Of a DNA stretch of 64,000 bases, positions 20,144 through 27,798 are shown piece after piece (within the stretch, counting starts at the first letter, position 1; the number at the start of each line of letters is the position of its first letter). The DNA is from Companilactobacillus mishanensis. Lineage in GTDB: Bacteria; Bacillota; Bacilli; Lactobacillales; Lactobacillaceae. A program made the position numbers and the translations under genes. The notes under the pieces are model-generated. The model did not search any database. It was not told the DNA's origin and worked only from the letters and a program-made list of their open reading frames with translations. The stretch lies in contig NZ_RHON01000008.1 of NCBI RefSeq assembly GCF_003946505.1, positions 35,262 through 99,261 of the forward strand, read 5' to 3'.

Positions 20144-20479
20144 ATGGCATACAATGTTGTATTAAAAACTACTGAAATGGGTGCAGGAGAAAAAGCATTA
20201 ACACAAAACTTAATGAATGCATTTATTCATCAACTCACAGAGCAAAAAGAAAAACCAAAGAACATTATCATGTACGCTGAAGGAGTTAACCTAGCTAAGA
20301 AAGGTTCAGATGCACTTAACGATTTAATTGAACTTGAAAAAGATGGTGTTAACGTCTTATCTTGTGGAATCTGCGTGGACTATTATGAATTAAATAAGAA
20401 ATTAGGTGTTGGTGGTATTACTACAATGCCAGAAGTTGTGGATTTGATGTCAGGTGAAGACAACGTCGTTTATCCATAA
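20144..20479 (+). CDS. DsrE/YedF-like sulfur-transfer family protein
   Basis: 111 residues; the start is the ATG behind GGGGGATT. Single DsrE/DsrF-fold domain with an IIMYAEGVNL strand, VNVLSCGICVDYYEL carrying the conserved Cys pair region, and VGGITTMPEVVDLM. This pattern is typical of the C-terminal domain of YedF-like proteins; the N-terminal TusA-like domain is absent. A role in persulfide or redox handling is inferred, perhaps with the preceding permease. Confidence 0.75.
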   Translation: MAYNVVLKTTEMGAGEKALTQNLMNAFIHQLTEQKEKPKNIIMYAEGVNLAKKGSDALNDLIELEKDGVNVLSCGICVDYYELNKKLGVGGITTMPEVVDLMSGEDNVVYP

Positions 20480-20490
20480 AATTTAACTTA

Positions 20491-20531
20491 AATAACACCA
20501 TAAAGTCCTGACCACTTTATGGTGTTATTAT
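20491..20531 (+). terminator. intrinsic terminator
   Basis: A perfect 16-bp stem (AATAACACCATAAAGT and complement) with a 7-nt loop. Confidence 0.85.
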
Positions 20532-20581
20532 TTATATACAAGTTTTAAAATATATTAATGCTCTAGGAAGGGAGGATCATC

Positions 20582-21745
20582 ATGGATTTTAAACCATTTA
20601 GTACATCTTTGATGGGTAGCATGCCGAGAAGTGCTGAACTATTAGATGCTAAAAAAAGTGGCAATAAAGAAGAATTTGATAAAATCTTACTCAAAGATAC
20701 AAAAGATGTTATCAAACGTGAGGAAGATTCAGGAATCGATGTAATTGTTGATGGTGAACTTTCTCGTGACAACTATATGTCTTTCGTTGCCGACAAAGTT
20801 GATGGCGTTAAATTAATGTCATTGGCAGAAGTTTCAGCTTTAACAGAAGATGAAGATAGTTTCGATGAAAGTGTTAATAACATGGATGCTGATGAAACTA
20901 TCAATAATCCGATTGCTGTTGACCGTATTGACACTAATGCAGTTTTGGATTTTGAGGAGATCAAGCGTCTCAAATCTTTAACTGACAAACCTGTAAAGGC
21001 AACATTGCCTAGTCCATATTTGTTAACTAGATCAATGTGGCTCGAGGAGATAACTGGAAAAGTTTACGAAGATCGTCATGAACTTGGTGCTGATGTCGTA
21101 AAATTACTTTCCAATGAAATTCATCGTCTAATTGATATTGGTGTTGACGTTATTCAAATCGATGATCCAATTTTGTCGGAAGTTGTTTTTGCAAAAGCAG
21201 GATCAGAAAATACATTCTTTTGAGGTGCCTTATCACAGAAGGTCAAGGTTGACCGAGAATTGAATTTTGCACATGATTTGATCGAACCATTATTTAAGAT
21301 AATCAAAGGTAGTGGAACATTAGGATCAATTCATGTATGTAGAGGTAATTGGACTAAGAAAGAAGATACACTCTTGTCAGGTTCATATGACAAGTTAGGT
21401 AAATTCTTTGATTCTATTGATGTAGATATGCTTACGCTAGAGTTCTCAACTCCTAGAGCTGGAGATATCGATTCACTATTTGAAAATAACGATTTGAAAG
21501 ATAAAATCATTTTGGGATTAGGTGTTGTAAATCCTAGAAGTGACGAAGTTGAAGATCCAGATACAATTGTTAAATCAGCCGAAAAGGCACTCGAATTCTT
21601 GCCACCAGAAAGAGTTTGGTTAAACCCAGATTGTGGATTTGCCACATTCTCAAGCAGGACATTGAATTCTTATGACGTAATCAGTCAAAAGATGGATGCA
21701 ATGCATACTGCAGCAGAAACTCTGAGAGAAAGACATTGCAAGTAG
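20582..21745 (+). pseudogene. MetE-like (cobalamin-independent methionine synthase family) gene with in-frame UGA
   Basis: Two ORFs (20582-21223 and 21260-21745) lie in the same frame, separated only by TGA at 21221-21223. Read through, they give a 387-codon protein of normal length for the MetE C-terminal-domain family. All zinc ligands lie after the stop: HVC in GSIHVCRGNW, Glu in LTLEFS, Cys in NPDCGF. A truncated product would therefore be inactive as a methyltransferase. The UGA follows two Phe codons and precedes Gly-Ala, and TGT/TGC to TGA is the simplest origin. A nonsense mutation, a sequence error or recoding are the alternatives. The AGGGAGGAT start site is good. Confidence 0.8.
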
Positions 21746-21755
21746 TGTTAAATTT

Positions 21756-21792
21756 AAAAATCATCGTAAATAAATTTTACGATGATTTTTTT
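21756..21792 (+). terminator. intrinsic terminator after the MetE-like gene
   Basis: AAAAATCATCGTAAA pairs with TTTACGATGATTTTT, with a T-tract. Confidence 0.85.
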
Positions 21793-21797
21793 GAGTT

Positions 21798-21836
21798 AAA
21801 AAAAGAGCTGTAAACGTTGTGTTTACAGCTCTTTTA
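21798..21836. terminator. second terminator hairpin next to attL
   Basis: AAAAGAGCTGTAAAC pairs with GTTTACAGCTCTTTT across 5 nt. It lies 10 bp before the att core. A related hairpin sits 32 bp before attR. Confidence 0.8.
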
Positions 21837-21845
21837 GAAGTTATT

Positions 21846-21863
21846 TATCACCCGTATGGGAAT
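21846..21863. other. attL core of the prophage
   Basis: TATCACCCGTATGGGAAT occurs here and again at 63983-64000, with the integrase gene just inside. The site is intergenic and not part of a tRNA. The core may be longer than 18 bp because the right copy runs to the window edge. Confidence 0.85.
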
Positions 21864-21908
21864 GTTAAGGGGGCTGTAAATACTGATATTACGGTATTTC
21901 TAATCAGC

Positions 21909-21928
21909 TTGTGTGACATTTGTGTGAC
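21909..21928. repeat. paired direct repeats, probable integrase arm sites (left)
   Basis: TTGTGTGAC occurs at 21909-21917 and 21920-21928, spaced 11 bp. The same pair with the same spacing and orientation occurs at 63854-63873 near attR. Paired short repeats flanking the core are typical arm-type sites of tyrosine integrases. Confidence 0.65.
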
Positions 21929-21936
21929 GTTATACA

Positions 21937-23073
21937 TTACCCCAAATTTTCCGTTAATACATTAAGTGCTTTTTCTTCTTGTTGTAATTTTGCTTTTTGA
22001 AGTAAGTGAGAATAGGTGTTAAGCGTGATTGCTATATTCTTGTGTCCTAATCTTTGTGATACATAAGACACATCAACACCGTGTGAAATCAAAATTGAAG
22101 CATGTGTGTGCCTTAATCCATGAAAAGTAATGATATTGTCAGCATTAACATCAGGACTGCTTAGCTTGCCTCTAAGAGCTTTATTAGCTGCGTTATCTGA
22201 AATTATTTTGTGATTACTATTTAGAAATACTAAATTACGCTCATCTCGATATCCTTGTTTAATGAAAAGCTCCTGCTGTTGTTTTTTTAATTTTTTAAGT
22301 ATAGAAATCAATTCTGTGGATATTTTAATTTCTCGCTCTGAGGTTTCTGTTTTTGTTTTTTTAAATGTTTGAGTTTGATCGTAGTTGAAGCCATGCTCAA
22401 TGAATACCGTTTGCTTACGAAAGTGAACATTGTCCCAGGTCAATCCAGATACTTCACCAATACGACAACCAGTTAGCAGCGCAAATATGATTTCGTAATT
22501 GACAATTGCATGCATGTTTAAATTTTTCATGCAATTTTCTTTTAATCGCTTGGCTTCATCTTCGTTGATGTATTTTGCATCAGGTTTTTTACTTTTAATC
22601 TGTGAACTTATACTAACATTGTACGTGAAGTCACTGTATATTATTCGCTCTTCTACGGCGTCCTTTACCATTGCACGAATTCTACTATTAAGTTTTGATA
22701 CGCTTTCGCGAACATGATCCTTTCCATACTCGTTAAGCATGGTTTGATAATTCATTTTTGAAATATCTTTTAGTTTTGTTTCATGAAATGTCTTATTGAT
22801 TAATTTAGGTATTTGACTATAAATATAATAACTGTGGGGTGTTATATGATCTTTCTTGTAGATCTTGATCCAGTGCCAAGCATAATCGGAAAAAGTAACA
22901 TTTTCTTTTGATGTTATACCAGATTGTAACCCTTTAAGTTCAATTTCCTCGCCTGCTTTTTGGGCTTCTTTTTTTGTACCGAATCCACTTTTTGATATTG
23001 AATGCTTTTTACCATTCTCATCCCGATACCAAACCCGATAAGACCATTTTGCTTTTCGTTTATATAGTTGCAT
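21937..23073 (-). CDS. int: prophage tyrosine site-specific integrase
   Basis: 378 residues; the start is the ATG spaced 7 bp from GGAGG. An N-terminal AP2-like arm-binding domain (about 1-50), a SAM-like core-binding domain (about 60-160) and the catalytic domain (about 170-365) are present. Catalytic residues are visible: Arg in TGCRIGE, His/Arg in HGLRHTHA, His in RLGHKN and the nucleophile Tyr in NTYSHL. It integrates and, with an excisionase not identified here, excises the phage at the 18-bp core. Confidence 0.97.
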   Translation of the reverse strand: MQLYKRKAKWSYRVWYRDENGKKHSISKSGFGTKKEAQKAGEEIELKGLQSGITSKENVTFSDYAWHWIKIYKKDHITPHSYYIYSQIPKLINKTFHETKLKDISKMNYQTMLNEYGKDHVRESVSKLNSRIRAMVKDAVEERIIYSDFTYNVSISSQIKSKKPDAKYINEDEAKRLKENCMKNLNMHAIVNYEIIFALLTGCRIGEVSGLTWDNVHFRKQTVFIEHGFNYDQTQTFKKTKTETSEREIKISTELISILKKLKKQQQELFIKQGYRDERNLVFLNSNHKIISDNAANKALRGKLSSPDVNADNIITFHGLRHTHASILISHGVDVSYVSQRLGHKNIAITLNTYSHLLQKAKLQQEEKALNVLTENLG

Positions 23074-23132
23074 AATCACACCTCCAAAAACTTAATTTAG
23101 GTAAAAATAAATAAGCCTGTTAATGGCTTTGT

Positions 23133-23471
23133 TTATTTAGTAAGAAGTGCAACAAGTAATCCGGTGAATACGGCTCCGAAGATTCCCAAAATCCAATAGA
23201 GAAGTTTGTTGCTAGATTCAATTTGTGATTTTACTCCGGCAATCTTTTCTTCAATTACATCAGATCTATGATTAATCTTTTCAGATAAGATTTCTTGAGT
23301 ATGCTTTAGTTCTTCTTTAGTAGCATATTTATCCATACCTGATCCACCTCCGTTACCATGGTTTGAACTGATTTCATTAGTTTTCCTAATTGTATCACTA
23401 TCGAATGAATCCATGTCTTGGGGAGCAATGGAAGTAAAATTTTTTAATTGTATAACCTTTCCGTCGGACAT
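23133..23471 (-). CDS. C-terminally anchored coiled-coil membrane protein with possible dual start
   Basis: 112 residues. A soluble N-terminus, a GNGGGSG linker, a coiled-coil-like stretch (about 46-90) and one C-terminal TM helix (about 90-110). A second start is likely: ATG at 23336 is preceded by GGAGGTGGATCAGGT, which is both a perfect ribosome site and the codons for the Gly-rich linker, giving a 67-residue form. Position between integrase and repressor suggests a lysogenic accessory role such as superinfection exclusion; function is unknown. It overlaps the stop of the next gene by one base. Confidence 0.65.
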   Translation of the reverse strand: MSDGKVIQLKNFTSIAPQDMDSFDSDTIRKTNEISSNHGNGGGSGMDKYATKEELKHTQEILSEKINHRSDVIEEKIAGVKSQIESSNKLLYWILGIFGAVFTGLLVALLTK

Positions 23472-23962
23472 TAGATTTCCTCACTTAAATAGTACGTGGG
23501 AATAACAGTGGTGTAAATGTTTTTCTTTATTATTTCTCCATCCTTCATAGACTCATTATTAGTGACAATATTTACTCCAAGTAGATTAAAATTAGTGCCG
23601 ATAAAAGGGGAAATTAATTCAAAAGTGTAATCTAGTTTAAAAACGCCGTTTTCGGATTTCAAGCTTAGATTTTCAGATGCTCTAACTTCGCTAACGTTTG
23701 TTTTTACCCCTGCAACGGGTTTTAAAAGGGTTAATCCATTTGGATTAGCAACGTCCGATCTATCGTTCATAGCGTATAAATTAAAATCGAGTGATTTAAT
23801 TGTATGACCTCCAAAAGGGATGTATGTATCAACCCTTAGGCGTAATTTTATTTTTGAAGTATCATCAAACTCAGTATATAATTTTCCTTGTAATAAATTG
23901 ATATCAAATTTCACAATGCTAGGTTCTTCATGTACTGTAAATTTATCAAATGGATTTTCCAT
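23471..23962 (-). CDS. hypothetical protein of the lysogeny module
   Basis: 163 residues from the ATG behind GGAGG (four further codons lie upstream). Mostly beta-strand pattern with no TM segment; not recognised. Stop and start with the next gene overlap by one base, so they are translationally coupled and probably work together. Confidence 0.6.
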   Translation of the reverse strand: MENPFDKFTVHEEPSIVKFDINLLQGKLYTEFDDTSKIKLRLRVDTYIPFGGHTIKSLDFNLYAMNDRSDVANPNGLTLLKPVAGVKTNVSEVRASENLSLKSENGVFKLDYTFELISPFIGTNFNLLGVNIVTNNESMKDGEIIKKNIYTTVIPTYYLSEEI

Positions 23963-24010
23963 ATTTTCCTCCAAATAGTCATGCCACAGTATGACTGTTT
24001 ATATATCCAA

Positions 24011-24583
24011 TTAGTTTCCTGTATAATTACCGTTCTCATCGATATACCCTTGTTCCATGCCTGTCTGTAACTGTTGTTCACCAAATGTTTTCATATCATC
24101 AGGCGTGCTTTCCAATGCTTGAATGGTAGACATTCCGTGTTGTTCTTTGTATAAAGCAGGCGAGACACCATATTTATTAACGAATCCTGTCAAAGTATTT
24201 TCATCATAAGAAATACCACTAGATTGTTGCTGTGTATTTTGATCGTTTTGAGATGTTTGTTGTTGGTTATTGGTATTTGTGCCTGAAGCCTGTTGAGATT
24301 GATTAGAAGTCTGATTTTGAGCTTGTTGATTGGTGTTATTTTGTTGTGTACTATTCTGATCAGTTGCTTGCTGATTATTGTTACTATCCTTTTTTTGATC
24401 AGATTTCTTAGGGGACTTCTTCTTAGTTGAAGAAGCCTTTTTCTTTTTGTCAGTTTTCTTCTTAGAAACTAGGGTAGTCTTATCCTTTTTTTCAGCAGAA
24501 GAACTGGCTGACTTGTTATTTGAACATGCTGCTAGTGAAAGAGTAGTAGCAATTAGTAGAGCAGATGTGATAATACGTTTCAT
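24011..24583 (-). CDS. prophage-encoded lipoprotein
   Basis: 190 residues from the ATG behind GGGGGAT. A lipoprotein signal peptide ends in the lipobox LAAC, the Cys being about residue 20. A Lys-rich then Gln/Asn/Ser-rich disordered linker (about 25-125) leads to a small C-terminal domain (about 128-185). It would sit on the outer face of the membrane with a domain reaching into the wall. In Streptococcus phage TP-J34 a lipoprotein in the same genomic position (Ltp) blocks DNA injection by related phages; that role here is inference, as no Ltp repeat is seen. Confidence 0.75.
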   Translation of the reverse strand: MKRIITSALLIATTLSLAACSNNKSASSSAEKKDKTTLVSKKKTDKKKKASSTKKKSPKKSDQKKDSNNNQQATDQNSTQQNNTNQQAQNQTSNQSQQASGTNTNNQQQTSQNDQNTQQQSSGISYDENTLTGFVNKYGVSPALYKEQHGMSTIQALESTPDDMKTFGEQQLQTGMEQGYIDENGNYTGN

Positions 24584-24610
24584 CTTGATATCCCCCATAT
24601 CTTGATATTG

Positions 24611-25096
24611 TTAAAGTCCCAAAATTTGTTTCTTTTTGGCATCAAACTCCTCTTGGGTTAGGATTCCAGCATCGAGAAGCTTCTTTAGTTTTGGTAGTTC
24701 ATCAATAGAGTCGGTGGATGAATTGTTAGACTCTTTAGGAGTATTTATAAAATCATCAACTCTTTTTTTAATTGCTTCAATGTCTTTATTAGCTTTTTTG
24801 CTTCTATAAACAATTGTGTTAGCTTTACTGTAATCACTGTTTGCAAATATTCCTTGGGATCCTAAACCGCTAGTAGTTTGATTACCTGCTGCTGTTGTAA
24901 ATCCAATATGGCCAGCTGTTAATGTTGCTGGTTTAAAATCAATGCCAATAATTGTGCTAAATGGGATAGTTTGGCTTCCATTTGACCCGCGATTAGCAAA
25001 TGAACGTAATCCTTTTCGTGTAATAGTAACTTTAGTATCATCTGCTTCTAAAATTACGTGCTCTGGTATATTAATTTCTACTTTAATTTTTTCCAT
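24611..25096 (-). CDS. DUF4429/SHOCT domain protein
   Basis: 161 residues. The N-terminal PH-like DUF4429 domain (about 1-115) includes ITRKGLRSF and the FSTIIGIDFKPA segment. The C-terminal SHOCT motif (about 132-161) reads KLKKLLDAGILTQEEFDAKK. SHOCT segments are oligomerisation or anchoring tags common in phage and membrane-stress proteins. Function unknown; found next to CI/ImmA modules in many Firmicutes prophages. Confidence 0.8.
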   Translation of the reverse strand: MEKIKVEINIPEHVILEADDTKVTITRKGLRSFANRGSNGSQTIPFSTIIGIDFKPATLTAGHIGFTTAAGNQTTSGLGSQGIFANSDYSKANTIVYRSKKANKDIEAIKKRVDDFINTPKESNNSSTDSIDELPKLKKLLDAGILTQEEFDAKKKQILGL

Positions 25097-25130
25097 AATA
25101 AATCCCCCTAAATTTCAGCTTTTAATGTCG

Positions 25131-25559
25131 TCAGTGTTTGGACAGAGAACTAATTCCGATATTTTGCAGTTCTTCGTTTACTATGTCTGATAGGTAAGCA
25201 GGTATGTCAAAGGACTTCATGAAATCCGTATTATTGATCTGTTCTGGCAATTTATCTTCTATATAGTAAGGGATTAATAAGTCGATAGCTTTCTTATTGG
25301 CTCTACCTTCAATACCGTTTTTCAAAGGAGTGAAGTATAAACAAGAATTTGCGTGGTCATTATTTAACAGATGTCCCAATTCATGAGCTAGATGAAAAGG
25401 TATTTGGTTTTGCTTATGCCAATTACTATTAACGATTATAGTATGATGATCTGTGTCAACAAGCGAAGGTGTATGCGATGAGAGCTTGTTTTCAAAAATA
25501 ACGGTGAAACCATGATCAAAAGCATAGTTCATTAATGAGGAAGTTATTTCATTAATCAT
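25131..25559 (-). CDS. ImmA/IrrE-family metallopeptidase
   Basis: 142 residues; the start is the ATG 7 bp after GGAGG, overlapping the repressor stop by 8 bp. The zinc protease motif HLAHELGHLL is intact. In ICEBs1 and related phages, ImmA cleaves its neighbouring repressor after DNA damage and so induces the element. The coupled position behind the repressor gene supports the same role here. Confidence 0.9.
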   Translation of the reverse strand: MINEITSSLMNYAFDHGFTVIFENKLSSHTPSLVDTDHHTIIVNSNWHKQNQIPFHLAHELGHLLNNDHANSCLYFTPLKNGIEGRANKKAIDLLIPYYIEDKLPEQINNTDFMKSFDIPAYLSDIVNEELQNIGISSLSKH

Positions 25560-25890
25560 TGTTTCTACCTCCACGCAATAGTCGTCTGATTAATTCCATA
25601 TCTTCTTCTGGAATAGGCCGACCTTCAAATGTCATGATCGTGTTATCGTTATTCAAGTCTACTTCGGTAGGCTTATTTTTTTTGTTTGGTTCTGGGTCGT
25701 CGGTTTTACCAAGAAGGTAATCTACTGAGACGTGGAGAACATCGGCAACAGCCTTAAGATTATTAATTCCAGGCTCTTTATGTTTCCATGAATATATAGT
25801 GTTGGTACCCAAATTAGCCATATCGTTCACTTTTGTAAGACTAAAACCTCTTTGCTTTGAAATTTTTTTAATTCTATCTAACGTTGTCAT
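25552..25890 (-). CDS. CI-like XRE repressor
   Basis: 112 residues. An N-terminal XRE helix-turn-helix (about 1-62, with LTKVNDMANLGTNTIYSWK) and a short C-terminal tail with EDMELIRRLLRGG, but no LexA-like autoprotease domain. Lack of self-cleavage agrees with the partner protease ImmA. It faces the operator region 25924-26098 and should repress the rightward early promoter and control its own. Confidence 0.9.
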   Translation of the reverse strand: MTTLDRIKKISKQRGFSLTKVNDMANLGTNTIYSWKHKEPGINNLKAVADVLHVSVDYLLGKTDDPEPNKKNKPTEVDLNNDNTIMTFEGRPIPEEDMELIRRLLRGGRNND

Positions 25891-25923
25891 AATAGGTTTT
25901 CTCCAATATATGACGACTAATAA

Positions 25924-25938
25924 TTAGACTTAGACTAA
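25924..25938. promoter_or_regulatory. repressor operator O1
   Basis: TTAGACTTAGACTAA, an imperfect copy of the palindrome TTAGACTNAGTCTAA, nearest the repressor gene. Confidence 0.7.
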
Positions 25939-25956
25939 AAATATACTTGCATTATT

Positions 25957-25971
25957 TTAGACTCAGTCTTA
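25957..25971. promoter_or_regulatory. repressor operator O2
   Basis: TTAGACTCAGTCTTA, one base off the palindrome, 33 bp from O1. Confidence 0.72.
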
Positions 25972-26059
25972 TTATTAATTCATCAAGTAATTGAGCAACA
26001 AAACAAACGACCACCGATACAATACTTTGGAGAGGATTGCGGTAGTAGTGGATTTCCTA

Positions 26060-26101
26060 TTGCTTATTTAATATGCCTTTATATTAGACTTAGTCTAATA
26101 T
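26060..26101 (+). promoter_or_regulatory. rightward early promoter with operator O3
   Basis: TTGCTT (26060-26065) and TATTAG (26082-26087), 16 bp apart, form a weak promoter. A perfect 21-bp palindrome (26081-26101) centred on TTAGACTTAGTCTAA covers the -10, so bound repressor would block it. A CI versus Cro switch is the expected use. Confidence 0.7.
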
Positions 26102-26147
26102 TTTGTCAACAACTTGATGAAAAACTAACAGTAAAGGAGTTGATTAC

Positions 26148-26351
26148 ATGCCAGAACAACAATTCGCAAAGGTAGCATATGACATTGAACGATCAATTAA
26201 GATCGCATTGCTTAACCGAGATATGACTCAAAAAGAGTTAGCTGAATTGATTAATGCTAATCCTCAACAACTCAATAGAGCAATCAAAGGTGACATGACA
26301 CCTAAATCTAGAGAACTACGAAAGCAAATTGAAAAAGTCCTCGGTATATAG
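26148..26351 (+). CDS. Cro-like small HTH protein
   Basis: 67 residues, nearly all one helix-turn-helix domain (TQKELAELINANPQQLNRAIKG). First gene to the right of the operators, hence the position of Cro. Its 3' half is identical in DNA over 87 bp to that of a second gene at 27799-28002. AAAGGAGTTG lies before the ATG. Confidence 0.8.
   Translation: MPEQQFAKVAYDIERSIKIALLNRDMTQKELAELINANPQQLNRAIKGDMTPKSRELRKQIEKVLGI
26250..26336 (+). repeat. 87-bp direct repeat, copy 1
   Basis: Identical to 27901-27987. It covers the recognition-helix half of both small HTH genes. Confidence 0.9.
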
Positions 26352-26383
26352 GCAGTACGAATATAAAAAAGGAGATGAATGAA

Positions 26384-27109
26384 ATGAACAACTTAGTAAT
26401 TATGAAAGATCAACAGGTGGTAACTAGCAGTTTGCAAGTTGCAGAAACATTTGATAAGGAACACAGCAAGGTAATGAGAGCTATCGAGGGTATAGCCAAA
26501 AATGGCGACACCCATCAAATGTTTTTAAAATCATCACACATCAATGATCAAAACGGACAATCATACCCAATGTATTACATGAACCGTGATGGGTTCACAT
26601 TACTAGCAATGGGATTCACAGGCAAGAAAGCTCTTAAATTCAAAATGCAATATATTGAAGCTTTTAACAAGATGGAAGACCAAATCAAAACAGGTGGTTT
26701 CAAAATTCCATCAACAATGGCTGAAGCATTGCGTTTGGCAGCAGACCAACAAGAACAGCTTGAACTAATGAAACCCAAAGCAATATTTGCAGATTCGGTA
26801 GCAACATCACATACCACTATCTTAGTTGGTGATCTTGCCAAAATCATCAAAGGAAATGGCGTTGATACTGGTGCAAGACGTTTATTCCAATGGATGAGAG
26901 ATAACGGGTATTTAATCAAGCGTAAAGGCGCAGATTATAATTCTCCAACTCAAAAATCAATGGAAATGGGATTGTTCAAAATCAAGGAATCGAGCCACGT
27001 AAACGGTGATGGGGTAACTGTCGTTACTAAAACTCCAAAAGTTACTGGTAAAGGACAACAATACTTCGTAAATAAATTTCTTGCAGATCAGCAGTTAAAA
27101 ATCTTATAG
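26384..27109 (+). CDS. Rha family antirepressor/regulator
   Basis: About 241 residues. AAGGAG abuts an ATG at 26375, so the ATG at 26384, spaced 9 bp, is more likely. The N-terminal Rha/pRha domain (about 1-100) has SSLQVAETFDKEHSKVMRAI and RDGFTLLAMGFTGKKALKFK. The C-terminal KilA-C-like antirepressor domain (about 130-240) has ILVGDLAKIIKGNGVDTGARRLFQWM. Antirepressors oppose CI-type repressors and bias toward lysis. Confidence 0.9.
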   Translation: MNNLVIMKDQQVVTSSLQVAETFDKEHSKVMRAIEGIAKNGDTHQMFLKSSHINDQNGQSYPMYYMNRDGFTLLAMGFTGKKALKFKMQYIEAFNKMEDQIKTGGFKIPSTMAEALRLAADQQEQLELMKPKAIFADSVATSHTTILVGDLAKIIKGNGVDTGARRLFQWMRDNGYLIKRKGADYNSPTQKSMEMGLFKIKESSHVNGDGVTVVTKTPKVTGKGQQYFVNKFLADQQLKIL

Positions 27110-27152
27110 ACGTTTGATGAACAAATTAATGGATGGAGCAGGTGACCTATCA

Positions 27153-27383
27153 GTGAAAAGATACGATTTCATTTACTTTTATAAAAATTTTTTCAACCAA
27201 TGGATACCGCTGAGCGTCGGTCATACTAACGACTTGTCTTTGGTTTTATGGAAGAAGAACAACGTAAAAGAAGACCTACAACGAGCGGGATGTAAGCCTT
27301 CAAAAAAAGTATTCATATATATAGACGGTCGGGTGTTTCTAGTTAAGGATTACCCATTTGATTCAAAATCATCTCGGCAATAA
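27153..27383 (+). CDS. hypothetical small early protein
   Basis: 76 residues from a GTG 9 bp after AGGTG; the frame extends back to 27114 (TTG/ATG). Aromatic-rich N-terminus (RYDFIYFYKNFF), no known domain. Its 3' end overlaps the DUF2513 gene on the other strand by 41 bp, tail to tail. Confidence 0.5.
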   Translation: MKRYDFIYFYKNFFNQWIPLSVGHTNDLSLVLWKKNNVKEDLQRAGCKPSKKVFIYIDGRVFLVKDYPFDSKSSRQ

Positions 27384-27735
27384 CTTTTGATCCTATGCTT
27401 TCAATCAAAGAAATAGAAACAGACGCGAAATCTTTGGTGATGGATTTAGTTTTACTCCATACCTTATTATCACGAATTGTGTCTAAAAATTTATGACCAT
27501 TCCAAGTAATCATGCCAGTACTAAATGAATAAATGTCACCGTTCACCCATTGAATAGATGACTTTAAGTAATTGGTTTCGTCTAACTTAGCAAGAACATA
27601 TTTAATTGTATCCTTCTCGTAGTTGGATAATTCACTTGCTTCTAGAAATTCGTCTAGGAACAAGAATTTTCCAAAAACAGCTTTATCTTCAATATAAAGC
27701 ATAACGTCACGAACACAATCCTGGTTTAAACGCAT
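27343..27735 (-). CDS. DUF2513 domain protein, reversed inside the early region
   Basis: 130 residues. The DUF2513 pattern is visible: N-terminal NQDCVRDVMLYIED, a central YVLAKLDE helix and WNGHKFLDTIRDNKVWSK near the C-terminal third. The family is common in prophages; function unknown. It is preceded by CGAGGTGAAA and has the opposite direction to all its neighbours, so it is likely expressed from its own promoter, possibly in the lysogen. Confidence 0.85.
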   Translation of the reverse strand: MRLNQDCVRDVMLYIEDKAVFGKFLFLDEFLEASELSNYEKDTIKYVLAKLDETNYLKSSIQWVNGDIYSFSTGMITWNGHKFLDTIRDNKVWSKTKSITKDFASVSISLIESIGSKVIAEMILNQMGNP

Positions 27736-27798
27736 TATAATTTCACCTCGAATATATATGGATTGATTAAATTATATCAATAGAAAGGAGTTGATCGT

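Noticed and set aside
21221..21223. Selenocysteine as the firm explanation of the UGA
   Set aside because: The downstream hairpin is only 5 bp, no sel genes are in view, and zinc ligands are elsewhere; kept only as a hypothesis.
21846..21863. tRNA gene as integration target
   Set aside because: The core and its left flank do not form a tRNA; the site lies behind a terminator.
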